Assembly: GCA_963678465.1 (NCBI GenBank)
Contig: OY782858.1
Location: 1,860,001-1,924,000 of the forward strand
Origin: Paludibacter sp963678465
Lineage (GTDB): Bacteria; Bacteroidota; Bacteroidia; Bacteroidales; Paludibacteraceae
DNA: 64,000 nucleotides
Direction: 5' to 3'
The notes under the pieces were generated by a model, which worked only from the letters and a program-made list of their open reading frames with translations, was not told the origin of the DNA and ran no database searches. Positions 24,796-33,583 of the stretch are shown one piece after another. The stretch's first letter is position 1; every line of letters starts with the position of its first letter. Made by a program: the position numbers and the translations under genes.

Positions 24796-26640
24796 TTAGT
24801 TATTTTGTTTCAGAATGAATCCTTCCAGACTTTTCACTTTCAGGTTTTTGCCTTTTATGCTTTTGCCTGTGATTAAATCCACATAATTCCCGTCTGCAAG
24901 TTGTACTGTTTGAGTTTTGGCTTCCAAATTAAATACAACGATAATTTCGGACGCATCAGTATACCTTTTATAAACAAGCTTTTTGCCTTCGGTCAACAAA
25001 AAATCAGTTTCTCCATCCACCAGCACAGGGTTTTCTTTTCGGATCTGAATCAGTTTTTTGTAGAAATTAAATGTAGCCTGATCGAAACGTACTTTGTCGT
25101 AAACAGGTTTTTGTTTCGAAATATTGTTTCGGTTTTCGAGTTCGAATTTCATTTCTTTCCACATCAGTGGTTTGCGTCCGTAAGGATCGTCGGCACCCCA
25201 CATTCCCATTTCTTCGCCGTTCCATATTTGTGGTGCACCCACTGTTGTGAACAAGTGGATAAGGTACAACCGAAGCCTTGCATAACTTTCTTTATCCGGT
25301 TTTCCGGTTTTGTAAGCGGGATTTTCGTTCGGATTGGCGTGATATTTATAATTGTTCGGATTGTAAAAGTCGGTCAGCAAACGTGGAGCATCGTGCGACG
25401 ACGAAACATTCATCATTGCTTTCAGGTTCCGTTTGTCGAGCTTGTTCCAGTGATATTGCAAACTGTCCTTCAACTGACGGGCATCTATGCTGTGATGGGT
25501 GTTGGCAAAAAAGTAGCGTGCCGGACGGTACACCTGATAAAACATCACAGCATCAAACATATTGCCATGCATGTATGGAGTTGGATCCATTAGCACATTC
25601 GGCCATTTCTCCCACCAGATTTCACCTATCAGATAGGCATCCTCTTTCACTGAGCGAACAAACTTCCGGTAATCGCGCCAGAATGCAAGCCCGATTTGGT
25701 CGGCCACATCGAGCCTGTATCCATCAATTCCTTTTGATAAGTCGCCATTGGGAGCCAGCCAGCGGCGTGTGACATCAAAAATATGTTGTTTGGCGCCATT
25801 GTCGATATTTCCTTCGTAAGGTTTTCCTCCAATCCGCTCACCTTTGATTTCCGTTTTTCGGAACTCAGGCATATAAGCGTTTCCGTACCAGCCATCATAT
25901 TTGAATTCGTTTTCGGGCGTTGCAGGGTCATCAAAAGAGGAGATATTGTACCAATCTTTGTATGCAGATGCCGATTGATTTTTAAGAATATCGAGCCACG
26001 CCCAGAAAATAGTTCCTGTGTGATTCCATGAGTAGTCCATGATTACTTTGATATCCCGTTGATGACATTCGTTCACCAATTTCAGAAATAATTTATCGGC
26101 AGCAGTCCATTGCCATGTGGAAGGATCGGCCGGATTTTCCTGTGCCATTATTTTCAAATCGCCTTCGGGGTCGGGGCCGAAGTTTATGTCAATATGATGA
26201 TAGTTACGGGCATCGTATTTGTGAAGCGATGGGGCATCGTTGATCGGATTAATGTAAATAGCATTAATGCCTAATTCCTGTAAATAGTCGAGTTTGTCGA
26301 GTACGCCTTGCAGGTCGCCACCGTAACGCCGGTATTGCAGCAAATCACTGAACGATTTGTCAGAGCCTTTCATCCATTCATCTTTTCCGAACCAATCGCC
26401 TGTCCATTCGCTTGTTTTCCATCCTTTCGGAGGAATTATATTCATGTTTTCAACAATAGTATTCTCAATTTTCTGGTCATTAGTTTTGTCGCCATTGTTG
26501 AATCTTTCCACAAAAATCTGATACCAAATGGCTTGTTTGGCCCAGGCGGGTGGTTGATCGAAGGGTGTTGTTGCATTTGCATAAGAGCATGATAGAAGAA
26601 AAAGGCTAAGCGTGACGCCAAATATTAATTTGCTTTTCAT
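24796..26640 (-). CDS. Periplasmic GH13 alpha-amylase / alpha-glycosidase
   Basis: A 614-residue GH13 enzyme. The catalytic nucleophile is D311 (GYRLDVAD), the acid/base is E340 (LIGEIWWEKW) and the transition-state Asp is D417 (SSSHDAPR). YGGDLQGVLDKLDYL precedes the barrel, and a C-terminal beta-domain ends the protein. The signal has a possible lipobox (LFLLSC, C18), so it may be anchored. The form resembles neopullulanase/cyclomaltodextrinase-type enzymes that cut alpha-1,4 glucans in the periplasm. It is divergent from the second GH13 gene, with a LacI-type palindrome between them, so the two are likely controlled together. Confidence 0.88.
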   Translation of the reverse strand: MKSKLIFGVTLSLFLLSCSYANATTPFDQPPAWAKQAIWYQIFVERFNNGDKTNDQKIENTIVENMNIIPPKGWKTSEWTGDWFGKDEWMKGSDKSFSDLLQYRRYGGDLQGVLDKLDYLQELGINAIYINPINDAPSLHKYDARNYHHIDINFGPDPEGDLKIMAQENPADPSTWQWTAADKLFLKLVNECHQRDIKVIMDYSWNHTGTIFWAWLDILKNQSASAYKDWYNISSFDDPATPENEFKYDGWYGNAYMPEFRKTEIKGERIGGKPYEGNIDNGAKQHIFDVTRRWLAPNGDLSKGIDGYRLDVADQIGLAFWRDYRKFVRSVKEDAYLIGEIWWEKWPNVLMDPTPYMHGNMFDAVMFYQVYRPARYFFANTHHSIDARQLKDSLQYHWNKLDKRNLKAMMNVSSSHDAPRLLTDFYNPNNYKYHANPNENPAYKTGKPDKESYARLRLYLIHLFTTVGAPQIWNGEEMGMWGADDPYGRKPLMWKEMKFELENRNNISKQKPVYDKVRFDQATFNFYKKLIQIRKENPVLVDGETDFLLTEGKKLVYKRYTDASEIIVVFNLEAKTQTVQLADGNYVDLITGKSIKGKNLKVKSLEGFILKQNN

Positions 26641-26756
26641 ACCGTTGTTATTTAGTTTCGAATTGATAATAAGAGTGTTTTTACATTTGTTTTCAAAGGT
26701 AAAGCTAAAAAGTTTAAATACAGTTGTTTATTTGTTGTAAAATAATTAATCAATAT

Positions 26757-26770
26757 TGCAAACGTTTGCA
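26757..26770. promoter_or_regulatory. LacI-family operator palindrome (TGCAAACGTTTGCA)
   Basis: A perfect 14-bp palindrome with the central CG typical of LacI-family operators, in the 246-bp spacer between two divergent GH13 genes. It is 117 bases from each start. It probably couples both genes to maltose or maltodextrin sensing; the regulator gene is not in the window. Confidence 0.7.
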
Positions 26771-26825
26771 TTAAAAACTAATCTTTTATTTAGTATGTTA
26801 GATAAATGGCAAAGATATAAATCTT

Positions 26826-26833
26826 TATATTTG
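26826..26833 (+). promoter_or_regulatory. Putative -7 box (TATATTTG) of the large amylase gene
   Basis: TATATTTG matches TAnnTTTG 54 bases before the ATG at 26887. No good -33 element is seen, which would fit an activated promoter. Confidence 0.45.
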
Positions 26834-26886
26834 CGGAGTTTCAATTCATCCAATTGTCAATTAAATCTTTAAATGAATAATAAAAT

Positions 26887-29619
26887 ATGAAAAAATCTAC
26901 ACTTACAATGCTTGTTCTGTTGGTGTCCACCTTCGTTTGGGGGCAAATTGTCACTACCACTCCGACGATTATTACCGACGATTATACAGGTACGATTGAA
27001 GTTGTTTTTGATGCCACCAAAGGTACTGCCGGTCTGAAAGATTTTACAGGAAACGTGTATGCACATACAGGAGTATTTACCGAAACAAGTCCTTCCACAT
27101 GGGCTCATGCACCGGTGTGGGGAGATAACGCAGCTAAATATAAGTTAACTTCGTTAGGTGCTAATAAATGGAAGCTGCTCATCACTCCCAATATGGCGGA
27201 TTACTACGGGCTGAACGCCGGAGAAAAAGTGACAAAATTATGTTTTGTTTTCCGAAGCGAAGATAAAACGAAGGAAGGAAAAGATACCGGCGGTGCCGAT
27301 ATTTTTGTTCCTGTGTACAAAGCCGGACTCAATGTTACCTTCACAAATCCAACTGCCAATCAAACAGTAGCGGTTGGGTCTGTTGTCGATTTCAGTGTAG
27401 CATCCAGTGTGGCAGCCAACCTAAACCTGCTGATAAACAACACAAGTGTGAAAACTGCAAGCTCAGCAACAACACTCAGCTACAGTCACACATTTTCGAC
27501 TGCCAATGACTATACGGTAGTAGCATCGGCAACGGTGGGAGCATTGACAGTGTACGACACCGTGAAAATCAGTGTTCCACTGCCGGTTACCGTCGAACCA
27601 CGACCAGCAGGTGTTAAAAACGGAATCAATTACATTGATAATTCTACAGTGACATTGGTGCTTTATGCTCCCGGCAAATCGAATGTTTTTGTGATCGGAG
27701 AATTCAATGAATGGGCACAGCTCAACGAATATCAGATGAAAAAAGATGGCGATTACTGGTGGATCACCCTTAGCGGACTGACTCCGGGTAAAATGTATGC
27801 TTATCAGTATTTTGTAGATGGAAGTATAAAAATAAGTGATCCTTATACCGAATTGGTGCTCGATCCGTGGAATGACAAATGGATCAATGAGCATTACACT
27901 ATTTATCCCGGTTTAAAAGCTTATCCCGAAGGCAAAACAGAAGGACTTGTGGCAACATTCCAAACGGCAAAACCGGCTTATAACTGGGAAGTTCCCAACT
28001 TTAGCACGCCAAAGCGCGAAAATATGGTCATTTATGAATTGTTGTTGCGCGATTTTACTGTAGAACGTTCGCTCGAAGCTGCCATTGCGAAACTTGATTA
28101 TTTAAAAACACTTGGAATTACCGCCGTTGAGCTTATGCCTATCCAGGAATTTGATGGAAACAACAGTTGGGGCTACAACCCGAACCATTATTTTGCACCC
28201 GATAAGGCTTATGGAAGTCCCGAGATGTATAAAAAATTCATTGATGAATGTCACAAACGGGGCATGGCGGTGATTTTGGATATTGTTTTGAATCATGCTA
28301 CAGGCATTCATCCTTATGCTAAATTGTGGTGGAACAGTTCGACAAGCAAAACATCGACACAGAATCCGTATTTCAATGTAGATGCGCCACATCCTTACAG
28401 CGTATTTCACGACTTTAATCATACTTATGCCGGTACCAAAGATATGTTTAAGCGCATGGTGCAGTATTGGATTACCGAATATAAAGTGGATGGTTACCGT
28501 CTGGACCTGACCAAAGGATTTACTCAAACATCCAGTTCAGAAGCTACTGCTTCCAACTACGACCAATCGCGAATTGATAATATAGCAGAATACTACAATG
28601 CAGCCAAAGCTGTGAAGTCCGACGTAATGTTTATTTTGGAACATTTTTGTGCTGATAATGAAGAAATGCAGTTGGCTTACAAAGGCATGTATTTGTGGCG
28701 CAATGTAAACAATGCCTATTCGCAAGCGGCCATGGGCTATCAGAGCAGTAGCGATTTTAGTCGTATGAATGCAGGCCCGCGCAATTGGGTGGGATATGCC
28801 GAAAGTCACGATGAAGAACGTAATTTTTACAAGGCCAAAGCATTCGGATTAGGTAATTTGATGACCGATTCACTTGCCCGCGTTGCCCGTGTTCCTCTGA
28901 ACATTGCTTTCACCACATTGATTCCGGGTCCTAAAATGATTTGGCAGTTTGGCGAAATGGGTTATGATTATTCAATAGATTCGAATGGGGGAAGGGTAGA
29001 TGCTAAACCATCTGCCTGGAGTTATTTGAATCTTGCACATCGCAAGGCAGCCTACGATGCATCTTCAAAAGTAATATCGTTGCGTCGTTTGTATCCCGAT
29101 GCGTTTACAACAGGTTCGTTTTCGTTGCAGGTTGCCGAAGCCGACTGGAACGCAGGACGACGAATTGCACTTACGCATGCCGATTTGAACATGGTAGCCC
29201 TGGGTAATTTCCGTACCGATGCAGGTATCTCGGCCAATCCAAGTTTTCAGAAAACAGGAACCTGGTACGAATTATTGTCGGGCGAAACGCTTAATGTGAC
29301 GAATACATCCATGGCTATTGATATTCCGGCTGGTGGATTGAAGATTTATACCGACAGAAAAATCATTTTCAATACAGCAGTTGATGAATTGGAAATCAAT
29401 GCTGATTGCGAGGTATATCCTACGACCACCGAAGGCCGACTATTTATTGCAACTGACAGTGAACTGAAAGCTGTAAAAATTTACGATCTGCAGGGCGCTT
29501 TACAAATGCAGCTGTCGAATAAAAAGGAGATTGATATCGATCAACTGAACAATGGCTTGTACTTAATGGAAGTGACTACCAATAAAGCGAAAAGTGTTCA
29601 TAAGATTATAAAAAAGTGA
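26887..29619 (+). CDS. Secreted multidomain GH13 alpha-amylase with T9SS tail
   Basis: A 910-residue exported enzyme (signal MKKSTLTMLVLLVSTFVWG). In order: a starch-binding-like beta domain (about 25-145), an Ig-like domain (about 148-232), a CBM48-like domain (about 245-340, LYAPGKSNVFVIGEFNEW), a GH13 barrel with nucleophile D540 (GYRLDLTKG), acid/base E585 (MFILEHFCAD) and D642 (AESHDEER), a short C-terminal beta region, then a Por-secretion tail (about 835-910, VYPTTTEGRLFIA ... LYLMEVTTNKAKSVHKIIKK). The tail marks type IX secretion to the cell surface. It likely starts the breakdown of starch or glycogen outside the cell, feeding the divergent periplasmic GH13. Confidence 0.92.
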   Translation: MKKSTLTMLVLLVSTFVWGQIVTTTPTIITDDYTGTIEVVFDATKGTAGLKDFTGNVYAHTGVFTETSPSTWAHAPVWGDNAAKYKLTSLGANKWKLLITPNMADYYGLNAGEKVTKLCFVFRSEDKTKEGKDTGGADIFVPVYKAGLNVTFTNPTANQTVAVGSVVDFSVASSVAANLNLLINNTSVKTASSATTLSYSHTFSTANDYTVVASATVGALTVYDTVKISVPLPVTVEPRPAGVKNGINYIDNSTVTLVLYAPGKSNVFVIGEFNEWAQLNEYQMKKDGDYWWITLSGLTPGKMYAYQYFVDGSIKISDPYTELVLDPWNDKWINEHYTIYPGLKAYPEGKTEGLVATFQTAKPAYNWEVPNFSTPKRENMVIYELLLRDFTVERSLEAAIAKLDYLKTLGITAVELMPIQEFDGNNSWGYNPNHYFAPDKAYGSPEMYKKFIDECHKRGMAVILDIVLNHATGIHPYAKLWWNSSTSKTSTQNPYFNVDAPHPYSVFHDFNHTYAGTKDMFKRMVQYWITEYKVDGYRLDLTKGFTQTSSSEATASNYDQSRIDNIAEYYNAAKAVKSDVMFILEHFCADNEEMQLAYKGMYLWRNVNNAYSQAAMGYQSSSDFSRMNAGPRNWVGYAESHDEERNFYKAKAFGLGNLMTDSLARVARVPLNIAFTTLIPGPKMIWQFGEMGYDYSIDSNGGRVDAKPSAWSYLNLAHRKAAYDASSKVISLRRLYPDAFTTGSFSLQVAEADWNAGRRIALTHADLNMVALGNFRTDAGISANPSFQKTGTWYELLSGETLNVTNTSMAIDIPAGGLKIYTDRKIIFNTAVDELEINADCEVYPTTTEGRLFIATDSELKAVKIYDLQGALQMQLSNKKEIDIDQLNNGLYLMEVTTNKAKSVHKIIKK

Positions 29620-29620
29620 T

Positions 29621-29670
29621 GCTAACACGAATTTAAACTACGAATTGTACGAATTTAAGCGAATTAAGCG
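29621..29670. repeat. Short CGAATT-word repeat after the amylase gene
   Basis: The words ACGAATT, ACGAATTTAA, GCGAATTAA and GCGAATGG recur within 50 bases directly after the amylase stop codon. It is one of several low-complexity intergenic modules in this window. Confidence 0.5.
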
Positions 29671-29698
29671 AATGGAGGTTTCGGGTTCCGGGTTTCGG

Positions 29699-29951
29699 GT
29701 TCTGAGTTCAGGAGACGCTTCAACAATTCAACGATTCAACAAGCAACCCGAAACACAGAACCTTCAACTCCAATAATCAGGCTTGTGCCTATCCACCGTG
29801 AATGATCGGATGACTCAAAGTCATCCGATCATTTAACGTTATGGGTAGTGAGTTATGAGTTTCGAGTTCTGAGTTCAGGAGACGATTCAACGATTCAACA
29901 AGCAACCCGAAACACAGAACCTTCAACTCCAATGATCAGGCTTGTGCCTAT
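29699..29951. repeat. Direct repeat, two copies (94 and 86 bp)
   Basis: Copy 1 (29699-29792) and copy 2 (29866-29951) begin GTTCTGAGTTCAGGAGACG and end CAGGCTTGTGCCTAT. They differ by an 8-base deletion and a few substitutions. A hairpin lies between them, and a third partial copy starts at 29988. No coding potential is seen. Confidence 0.85.
29801..29833. terminator. 15-bp perfect hairpin in the 29.6-30.4 kb spacer
   Basis: AATGATCGGATGACT and AGTCATCCGATCATT form a perfect 15-bp stem over the loop CAA. Only a short T run follows, so it may be a weak terminator of the amylase gene or a structure belonging to the repeat. Confidence 0.55.
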
Positions 29952-29987
29952 GCATTAATTTGAGAATTTGAAGATTTGAGAATTTGA

Positions 29988-30031
29988 GTTCTGAGTTCAG
30001 GAGGCGATTCAAAAATTCAACGATTCAACAA
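29988..30031. repeat. Third, partial copy of the GTTCTGAGTTCAGGAG repeat
   Basis: The sequence begins GTTCTGAGTTCAGGAGGCG and continues with the TTCAACGATTCAACAA words of the two longer copies, then diverges. Just upstream (29958-29988) it is joined to AATTTGAGAATTTGAAG words, the reverse complement of the repeat at 31570. Confidence 0.7.
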
Positions 30032-30036
30032 TTGAT

Positions 30037-30098
30037 AGCGTCTGAAGGGTAAAAAGAGCGTCTGAAATGGTAACAAGAGCGTCTGAAATGATAAGTAG
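30037..30098. repeat. AGCGTCTGAA tandem repeat, period 20-21 bp
   Basis: AGCGTCTGAA occurs at 30037, 30057 and 30078, with similar spacer words (GGTAAAAAG, ATGGTAACAAG, ATGATAAGTAG). Beyond it, up to the operator at 30297, nothing else was recognised. Confidence 0.7.
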
Positions 30099-30296
30099 AG
30101 TATGCTGGTGTCCGATATTTGTAGATGCTGAATGTGGAAGCGGTAAACAGTTTTCATAGCGTGAAATCTGAGAAATAAGTTCATTCTCTATTGTAATTCA
30201 AACAGAGGCAAAGATACAAACAGGTTTGATAATGAGAGTATTTGGAATTATGTTTTACAACATATTTGTAAAAAAACTGACGACGGCATACCATAA

Positions 30297-30314
30297 ACAG
30301 GGTATAAAAATACC
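30297..30314 (+). promoter_or_regulatory. Sulfur-island operator copy A (ACAGGGTAT)
   Basis: ACAGGGTAT at 30297-30305 continues into AAAAATACC, making a GGTAT-N4-ATACC inverted repeat. It lies 53 bases upstream of the cysK -7 box. The same 9-mer precedes metY and the susC leader. Confidence 0.55.
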
Positions 30315-30326
30315 ACATCAGTGCGA

Positions 30327-30357
30327 TTGTGAAAGGAATGGTTGAGCTCTATCTTTG
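30327..30357 (+). promoter_or_regulatory. cysK promoter (TTG-N20-TATCTTTG)
   Basis: TTG at 30327-30329 and TATCTTTG at 30350-30357 form a good -33/-7 pair. The leader would be about 100 bases long and contains no Cys-rich open frame. Confidence 0.65.
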
Positions 30358-30467
30358 CAATGTAGATGATAGTATCATTTTTACGAATTGAAAAGAAGTC
30401 AACTAAAGAAAAAATATAAACTAACTCGGGGCAATTTCCGGATCGCCTCACACAAACAAATAAATTT

Positions 30468-31415
30468 ATGGCAAAAATAGCTAAAAATCTGAACGAACTG
30501 ATTGGTAACACGCCGTTGTTGCAACTTTCGAATTTTGCATCGAATAAAAATCTCGAAGCAAATGTAATTGTAAAGCTCGAATCGTTTAACCCTGCCGGCT
30601 GCGTAAAAGAACGTATTGCGCTGGCCATGGTAGAAGCTGCCGAAGCAGCAGGTATTCTGAAACCGGGCGTTGAAATTATTGAACCTACCAGTGGAAACAC
30701 TGGTATCGGACTTGCAATGGTATCGGCAGTAAAGGGTTATAAACTGACGCTGACTATGCCCGAAACCATGAGCATCGAACGTCGCAACCTGCTGAAAGCT
30801 TTCGGAGCTAACCTGGTGCTGACACCCGGCGCTAACGGCATGAAAGGCGCTATTGCCCGTGCCATTGAACTGCACGAAGAAAATCCGGCTTCGTTTATTC
30901 CGCAACAATTCGAAAATGCGGCCAACCCTGAAGTACACTATCGCACCACAGGAGCCGAAATATGGAACGACACCGATGGCAAAGTCGATATTTTTGTAGC
31001 GGGTGTGGGTACCGGCGGTACCATTGCCGGAGTAGGTAAATACCTGAAAGAAAAGAATCCCAATGTAAAAATAGTAGCTGTGGAACCAGCCGATTCGCCC
31101 GTACTTTCGGGTGGCGCTCCCGGTCCGCACAAAATTCAGGGCATAGGCGCAGGCTTTATTCCTAAAAACTACGACAGTAGCGTGGTAGACGAAGTGCTTC
31201 AGGTAAGCAACGACAACGCTATCCTTACTTCGCGCCAGTTGGCACAACAGGAAGGTTTGCTCGTTGGTATTTCGTCAGGCGCAGCAGCATATGCAGCCAC
31301 AGTCCTGTCCCAACGCCCCGAAAACAAAGGCAAAAACATTGTGGCACTATTGCCCGACACCGGCGAACGCTATCTGTCGACCTTGCTTTATGCATTTGAG
31401 GAATACCCACTTTGA
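30468..31415 (+). CDS. cysK: Cysteine synthase A (O-acetylserine sulfhydrylase)
   Basis: A 315-residue PLP enzyme of fold type II. The PLP lysine is K47 in NPAGCVKERIAL. The usual serine before V-K is a cysteine here (AGCVKE rather than AGSVKD), a mild departure seen in some CysK proteins. The substrate loop PTSGNTGIGLA and the phosphate-binding GVGTGGTIAGVG are intact. It makes cysteine from O-acetylserine and sulfide in the cytoplasm. It heads the sulfur island with osmC and metY downstream, has its own promoter, and is preceded by the shared ACAGGGTAT motif. Confidence 0.95.
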   Translation: MAKIAKNLNELIGNTPLLQLSNFASNKNLEANVIVKLESFNPAGCVKERIALAMVEAAEAAGILKPGVEIIEPTSGNTGIGLAMVSAVKGYKLTLTMPETMSIERRNLLKAFGANLVLTPGANGMKGAIARAIELHEENPASFIPQQFENAANPEVHYRTTGAEIWNDTDGKVDIFVAGVGTGGTIAGVGKYLKEKNPNVKIVAVEPADSPVLSGGAPGPHKIQGIGAGFIPKNYDSSVVDEVLQVSNDNAILTSRQLAQQEGLLVGISSGAAAYAATVLSQRPENKGKNIVALLPDTGERYLSTLLYAFEEYPL

Positions 31416-31465
31416 TTTACGATTTAGATATTTACAATTTACGATTGAAATGCTTCGGCTCCTGA

Positions 31466-31634
31466 GCAAAGAACAAAGAGCAAAGAACAAAGAGTAAAGA
31501 TAAAAGACAAAAGGACAAAGAGTGGCTAAGATAATGCGGAACTCGGAACTCGAAACTCGAAACTCGAAATCTTCAAATTCTCAAATCTTCAAATCTTCAA
31601 ATCTTCAAATTCTCAAATTCTCAAATCTTCAAAT
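31466..31634. repeat. Word-like low-complexity repeats between cysK and the OsmC gene
   Basis: Three joined modules: AGCAAAGAACAAAG words (31466-31521), GGAACTCGAAACTCGAAACT words (31538-31569), and TCTTCAAATTCTCAAA words (31570-31634). The second and third modules also occur in inverted orientation at 29680-29990, and the second again at 33637. Confidence 0.8.
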
Positions 31635-31646
31635 AAAAAAATATTC

Positions 31647-32087
31647 ATGGCTTCAAAAGATTTAAACTTCAGCGTCAACGGTAAAAGGGTTGGTGCAACA
31701 AAATATCATGGCCTTGCCCGCAGTTTTGAACTTGTAGTAGACGAGCCCGAAATGTTGGGTGGCGAAGACTCAGCTGCCAATCCGGTGGAATATCTGCTGG
31801 CTGGCTATGCCGGATGCCTGAATGTGGTTTTTGGTATTGTGGCCAAAGAATTGAAGGTGGAAATAAAAAGTCTCGATATCAACATCGATGGAGATATTAA
31901 TCCTGAGAAATTTCTGGGTATTTCGGACAACGAACGCACAGGTTTCAAATCAATCAATGTAAATATTGAACTCAGAACCAATGCCGACAAAGCTACCGAA
32001 GCATTGCTGATAGAAAAGGTAAAAAGCCGCTGTCCCGTCAACGACAACCTGGCCAACCCCACTCCTATTCAGTACACATTCAATTAA
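31647..32087 (+). CDS. OsmC-family peroxiredoxin-like protein
   Basis: A 146-residue OsmC/Ohr-fold protein. The two reactive cysteines are present: one in the helix motif LAGYAGCLNVVFG (about residue 57) and one in KSRCPVNDNL (about 131). OsmC proteins reduce organic or fatty-acid hydroperoxides using thiol chemistry; the small subgroup beside cysK/metY in Bacteroidota may instead handle sulfur-containing metabolites, but that is inference. Cytoplasmic. It sits between cysK and metY in the same direction, with a repeat-filled gap upstream. Confidence 0.85.
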   Translation: MASKDLNFSVNGKRVGATKYHGLARSFELVVDEPEMLGGEDSAANPVEYLLAGYAGCLNVVFGIVAKELKVEIKSLDINIDGDINPEKFLGISDNERTGFKSINVNIELRTNADKATEALLIEKVKSRCPVNDNLANPTPIQYTFN

Positions 32088-32119
32088 TATAATCAATTTA
32101 AAATAATCAAGGTATAAAA

Positions 32120-32128
32120 ACAGGGTAT
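32120..32128 (+). promoter_or_regulatory. Sulfur-island operator copy B (ACAGGGTAT)
   Basis: The 9-mer lies 54 bases before the metY start, preceded by a direct GGTATAAAA. A -7 box is only partly recognisable near 32153 (TACTTTCT), so this promoter may need activation. Confidence 0.5.
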
Positions 32129-32181
32129 ATTCGCATTCCGATACTTACTCCTTACTTTCTTACCTCTTACCCCTAAAAAGT

Positions 32182-33477
32182 ATGTCACACAAATTCGAAA
32201 CTTTACAGGTTCACGCCGGACAGGTGGTGGACGGAACTACAAAATCGCGGGCAGTGCCCATTTATCAGACCAGTTCATACGTGTTCGACGATGCAGCCGA
32301 TGGCGCCGATCTTTTTGCCCTGCGCAAATTCGGTAACATTTACACCCGACTGATGAACCCCACCACCGACGTGTTCGAAAAACGCATTGCAGCCCTCGAA
32401 GGCGGTGTGTCGGCATTGGCAACTTCATCGGGACAGTCGGCTCAATTTCTGGCATTGAACAATATTCTGCAGGCAGGCGACAATTTCGTATCTACCTCGC
32501 ATCTTTACGGTGGCACTTACAATCAGTTTAAAAACCAGTTCAAACGCCTTGGTGTGGAAGTAAAATTCACGCCCGACGACCAGCCTGCTACTTTCGAAGC
32601 GCTGATCAACGAAAGCACCAAAGCGCTGTATCTTGAAACCATTGGTAACCCCGACCTGAACATTCCCGATTTCGAAGCCATAGCAGCTGTAGCCGACAAA
32701 CACGGCATTCCGCTCATTGTGGACAATACTTTCGGAGCAGGCGGCGCCATTTTCCGTCCTATCGAACACGGTGCCACCATTGTGGTTGAATCGGCTACCA
32801 AATGGATTGGCGGTCATGGCACTTCGCTCGGAGGCGTAATTGTGGACAGCGGAAAATTCAACTGGGGCAATGGGAAATTCCCGGCCTTCACCGAACCTTC
32901 CGACAGTTATCACGGACTTGTGTTCTGGGATGTATTCGGATTCGACGGACCCTTTGGCAATATCGCCTTTAATATCCGCGCCCGTGTGGAAGGGCTCCGC
33001 GACTGGGGAAATGCCATCAGTCCGTTCAACTCCTTCCTGTTGATTCAGGGACTCGAAACGCTTTCGTTGCGTGTGGAACGTCACAACCAGAATGCGCTGG
33101 CCATTGCACAGTGGCTCGAAGCCAATCCGGCGGTGGAATACGTAAACTATCCGGGACTGAAAAGCAGCAAATATCACGCACTGGCTCAGAAATACCTGAC
33201 CCGCGGATTTGGCGGTGTGCTCTCGTTTAAACTGAAAGGAAGCGCCGAAAAAGCCGACAAGTTTATCGACAGTCTGAAACTTATCAGTCACCTGGCCAAT
33301 GTGGGTGATGCCAAAACGCTGATTATTCACCCGGCCACTACCACGCACGAACAGCTTTCGCCCGAGGACAAAATCACTGCGGGAGTTTTCCCCGGCCTGT
33401 TGCGTATTTCGGTAGGTATCGAGCATATCGACGACATCAAAGCCGATCTCGAAAAAGCTTTCGAAGCGATAAAATAA
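32182..33477 (+). CDS. metY: O-acetylhomoserine sulfhydrylase
   Basis: A 431-residue PLP enzyme of the Cys/Met-metabolism family. The PLP lysine is K207 (ESATKWIGGHG); substrate and cofactor motifs YTRLMNPTTDVFE, ATSSGQSAQ and DNTFGAGG are intact. The length, longer than cystathionine gamma-synthase (about 380), is that of MetY-type enzymes, which make homocysteine directly from O-acetylhomoserine and sulfide. It ends with its own terminator, so the susC leader downstream is a separate transcript. Confidence 0.93.
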   Translation: MSHKFETLQVHAGQVVDGTTKSRAVPIYQTSSYVFDDAADGADLFALRKFGNIYTRLMNPTTDVFEKRIAALEGGVSALATSSGQSAQFLALNNILQAGDNFVSTSHLYGGTYNQFKNQFKRLGVEVKFTPDDQPATFEALINESTKALYLETIGNPDLNIPDFEAIAAVADKHGIPLIVDNTFGAGGAIFRPIEHGATIVVESATKWIGGHGTSLGGVIVDSGKFNWGNGKFPAFTEPSDSYHGLVFWDVFGFDGPFGNIAFNIRARVEGLRDWGNAISPFNSFLLIQGLETLSLRVERHNQNALAIAQWLEANPAVEYVNYPGLKSSKYHALAQKYLTRGFGGVLSFKLKGSAEKADKFIDSLKLISHLANVGDAKTLIIHPATTTHEQLSPEDKITAGVFPGLLRISVGIEHIDDIKADLEKAFEAIK

Positions 33478-33495
33478 ATCCAATTTTCTGTTCAG

Positions 33496-33529
33496 AAAAA
33501 GCATTCTCTCAAAAGGAGGATGCTTTTTT
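33496..33529 (+). terminator. metY terminator
   Basis: AAAAAGCATTCTC (33496-33508) pairs with GAGGATGCTTTTT (33516-33528), with one G-T wobble, followed by T residues. Confidence 0.85.
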
Positions 33530-33583
33530 GTTTTCTCATCTCTCTCCTTCCCTACCTTGTTTATGGTAGAAGATTTGCCCTAT

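Noticed and set aside
30358..30467. A second Cys-rich leader peptide before cysK
   Set aside because: The only short frame there (from 30363) contains no cysteine codons, so cysK seems not to use the attenuation seen at susC.
30399..31247. 282-codon frame antisense to cysK
   Set aside because: A shadow of cysK codon bias, with a composition unlike any protein family.
29699..31634. CRISPR array in the repeat-rich spacers
   Set aside because: Repeats are imperfect, irregularly spaced and lack uniform unique spacers; no cas genes are present.
32425..33504. Long open frame (359 codons) antisense to metY
   Set aside because: It exists only because metY has GC-rich codons; it has no recognisable domain or start context and fully overlaps a well-supported gene.
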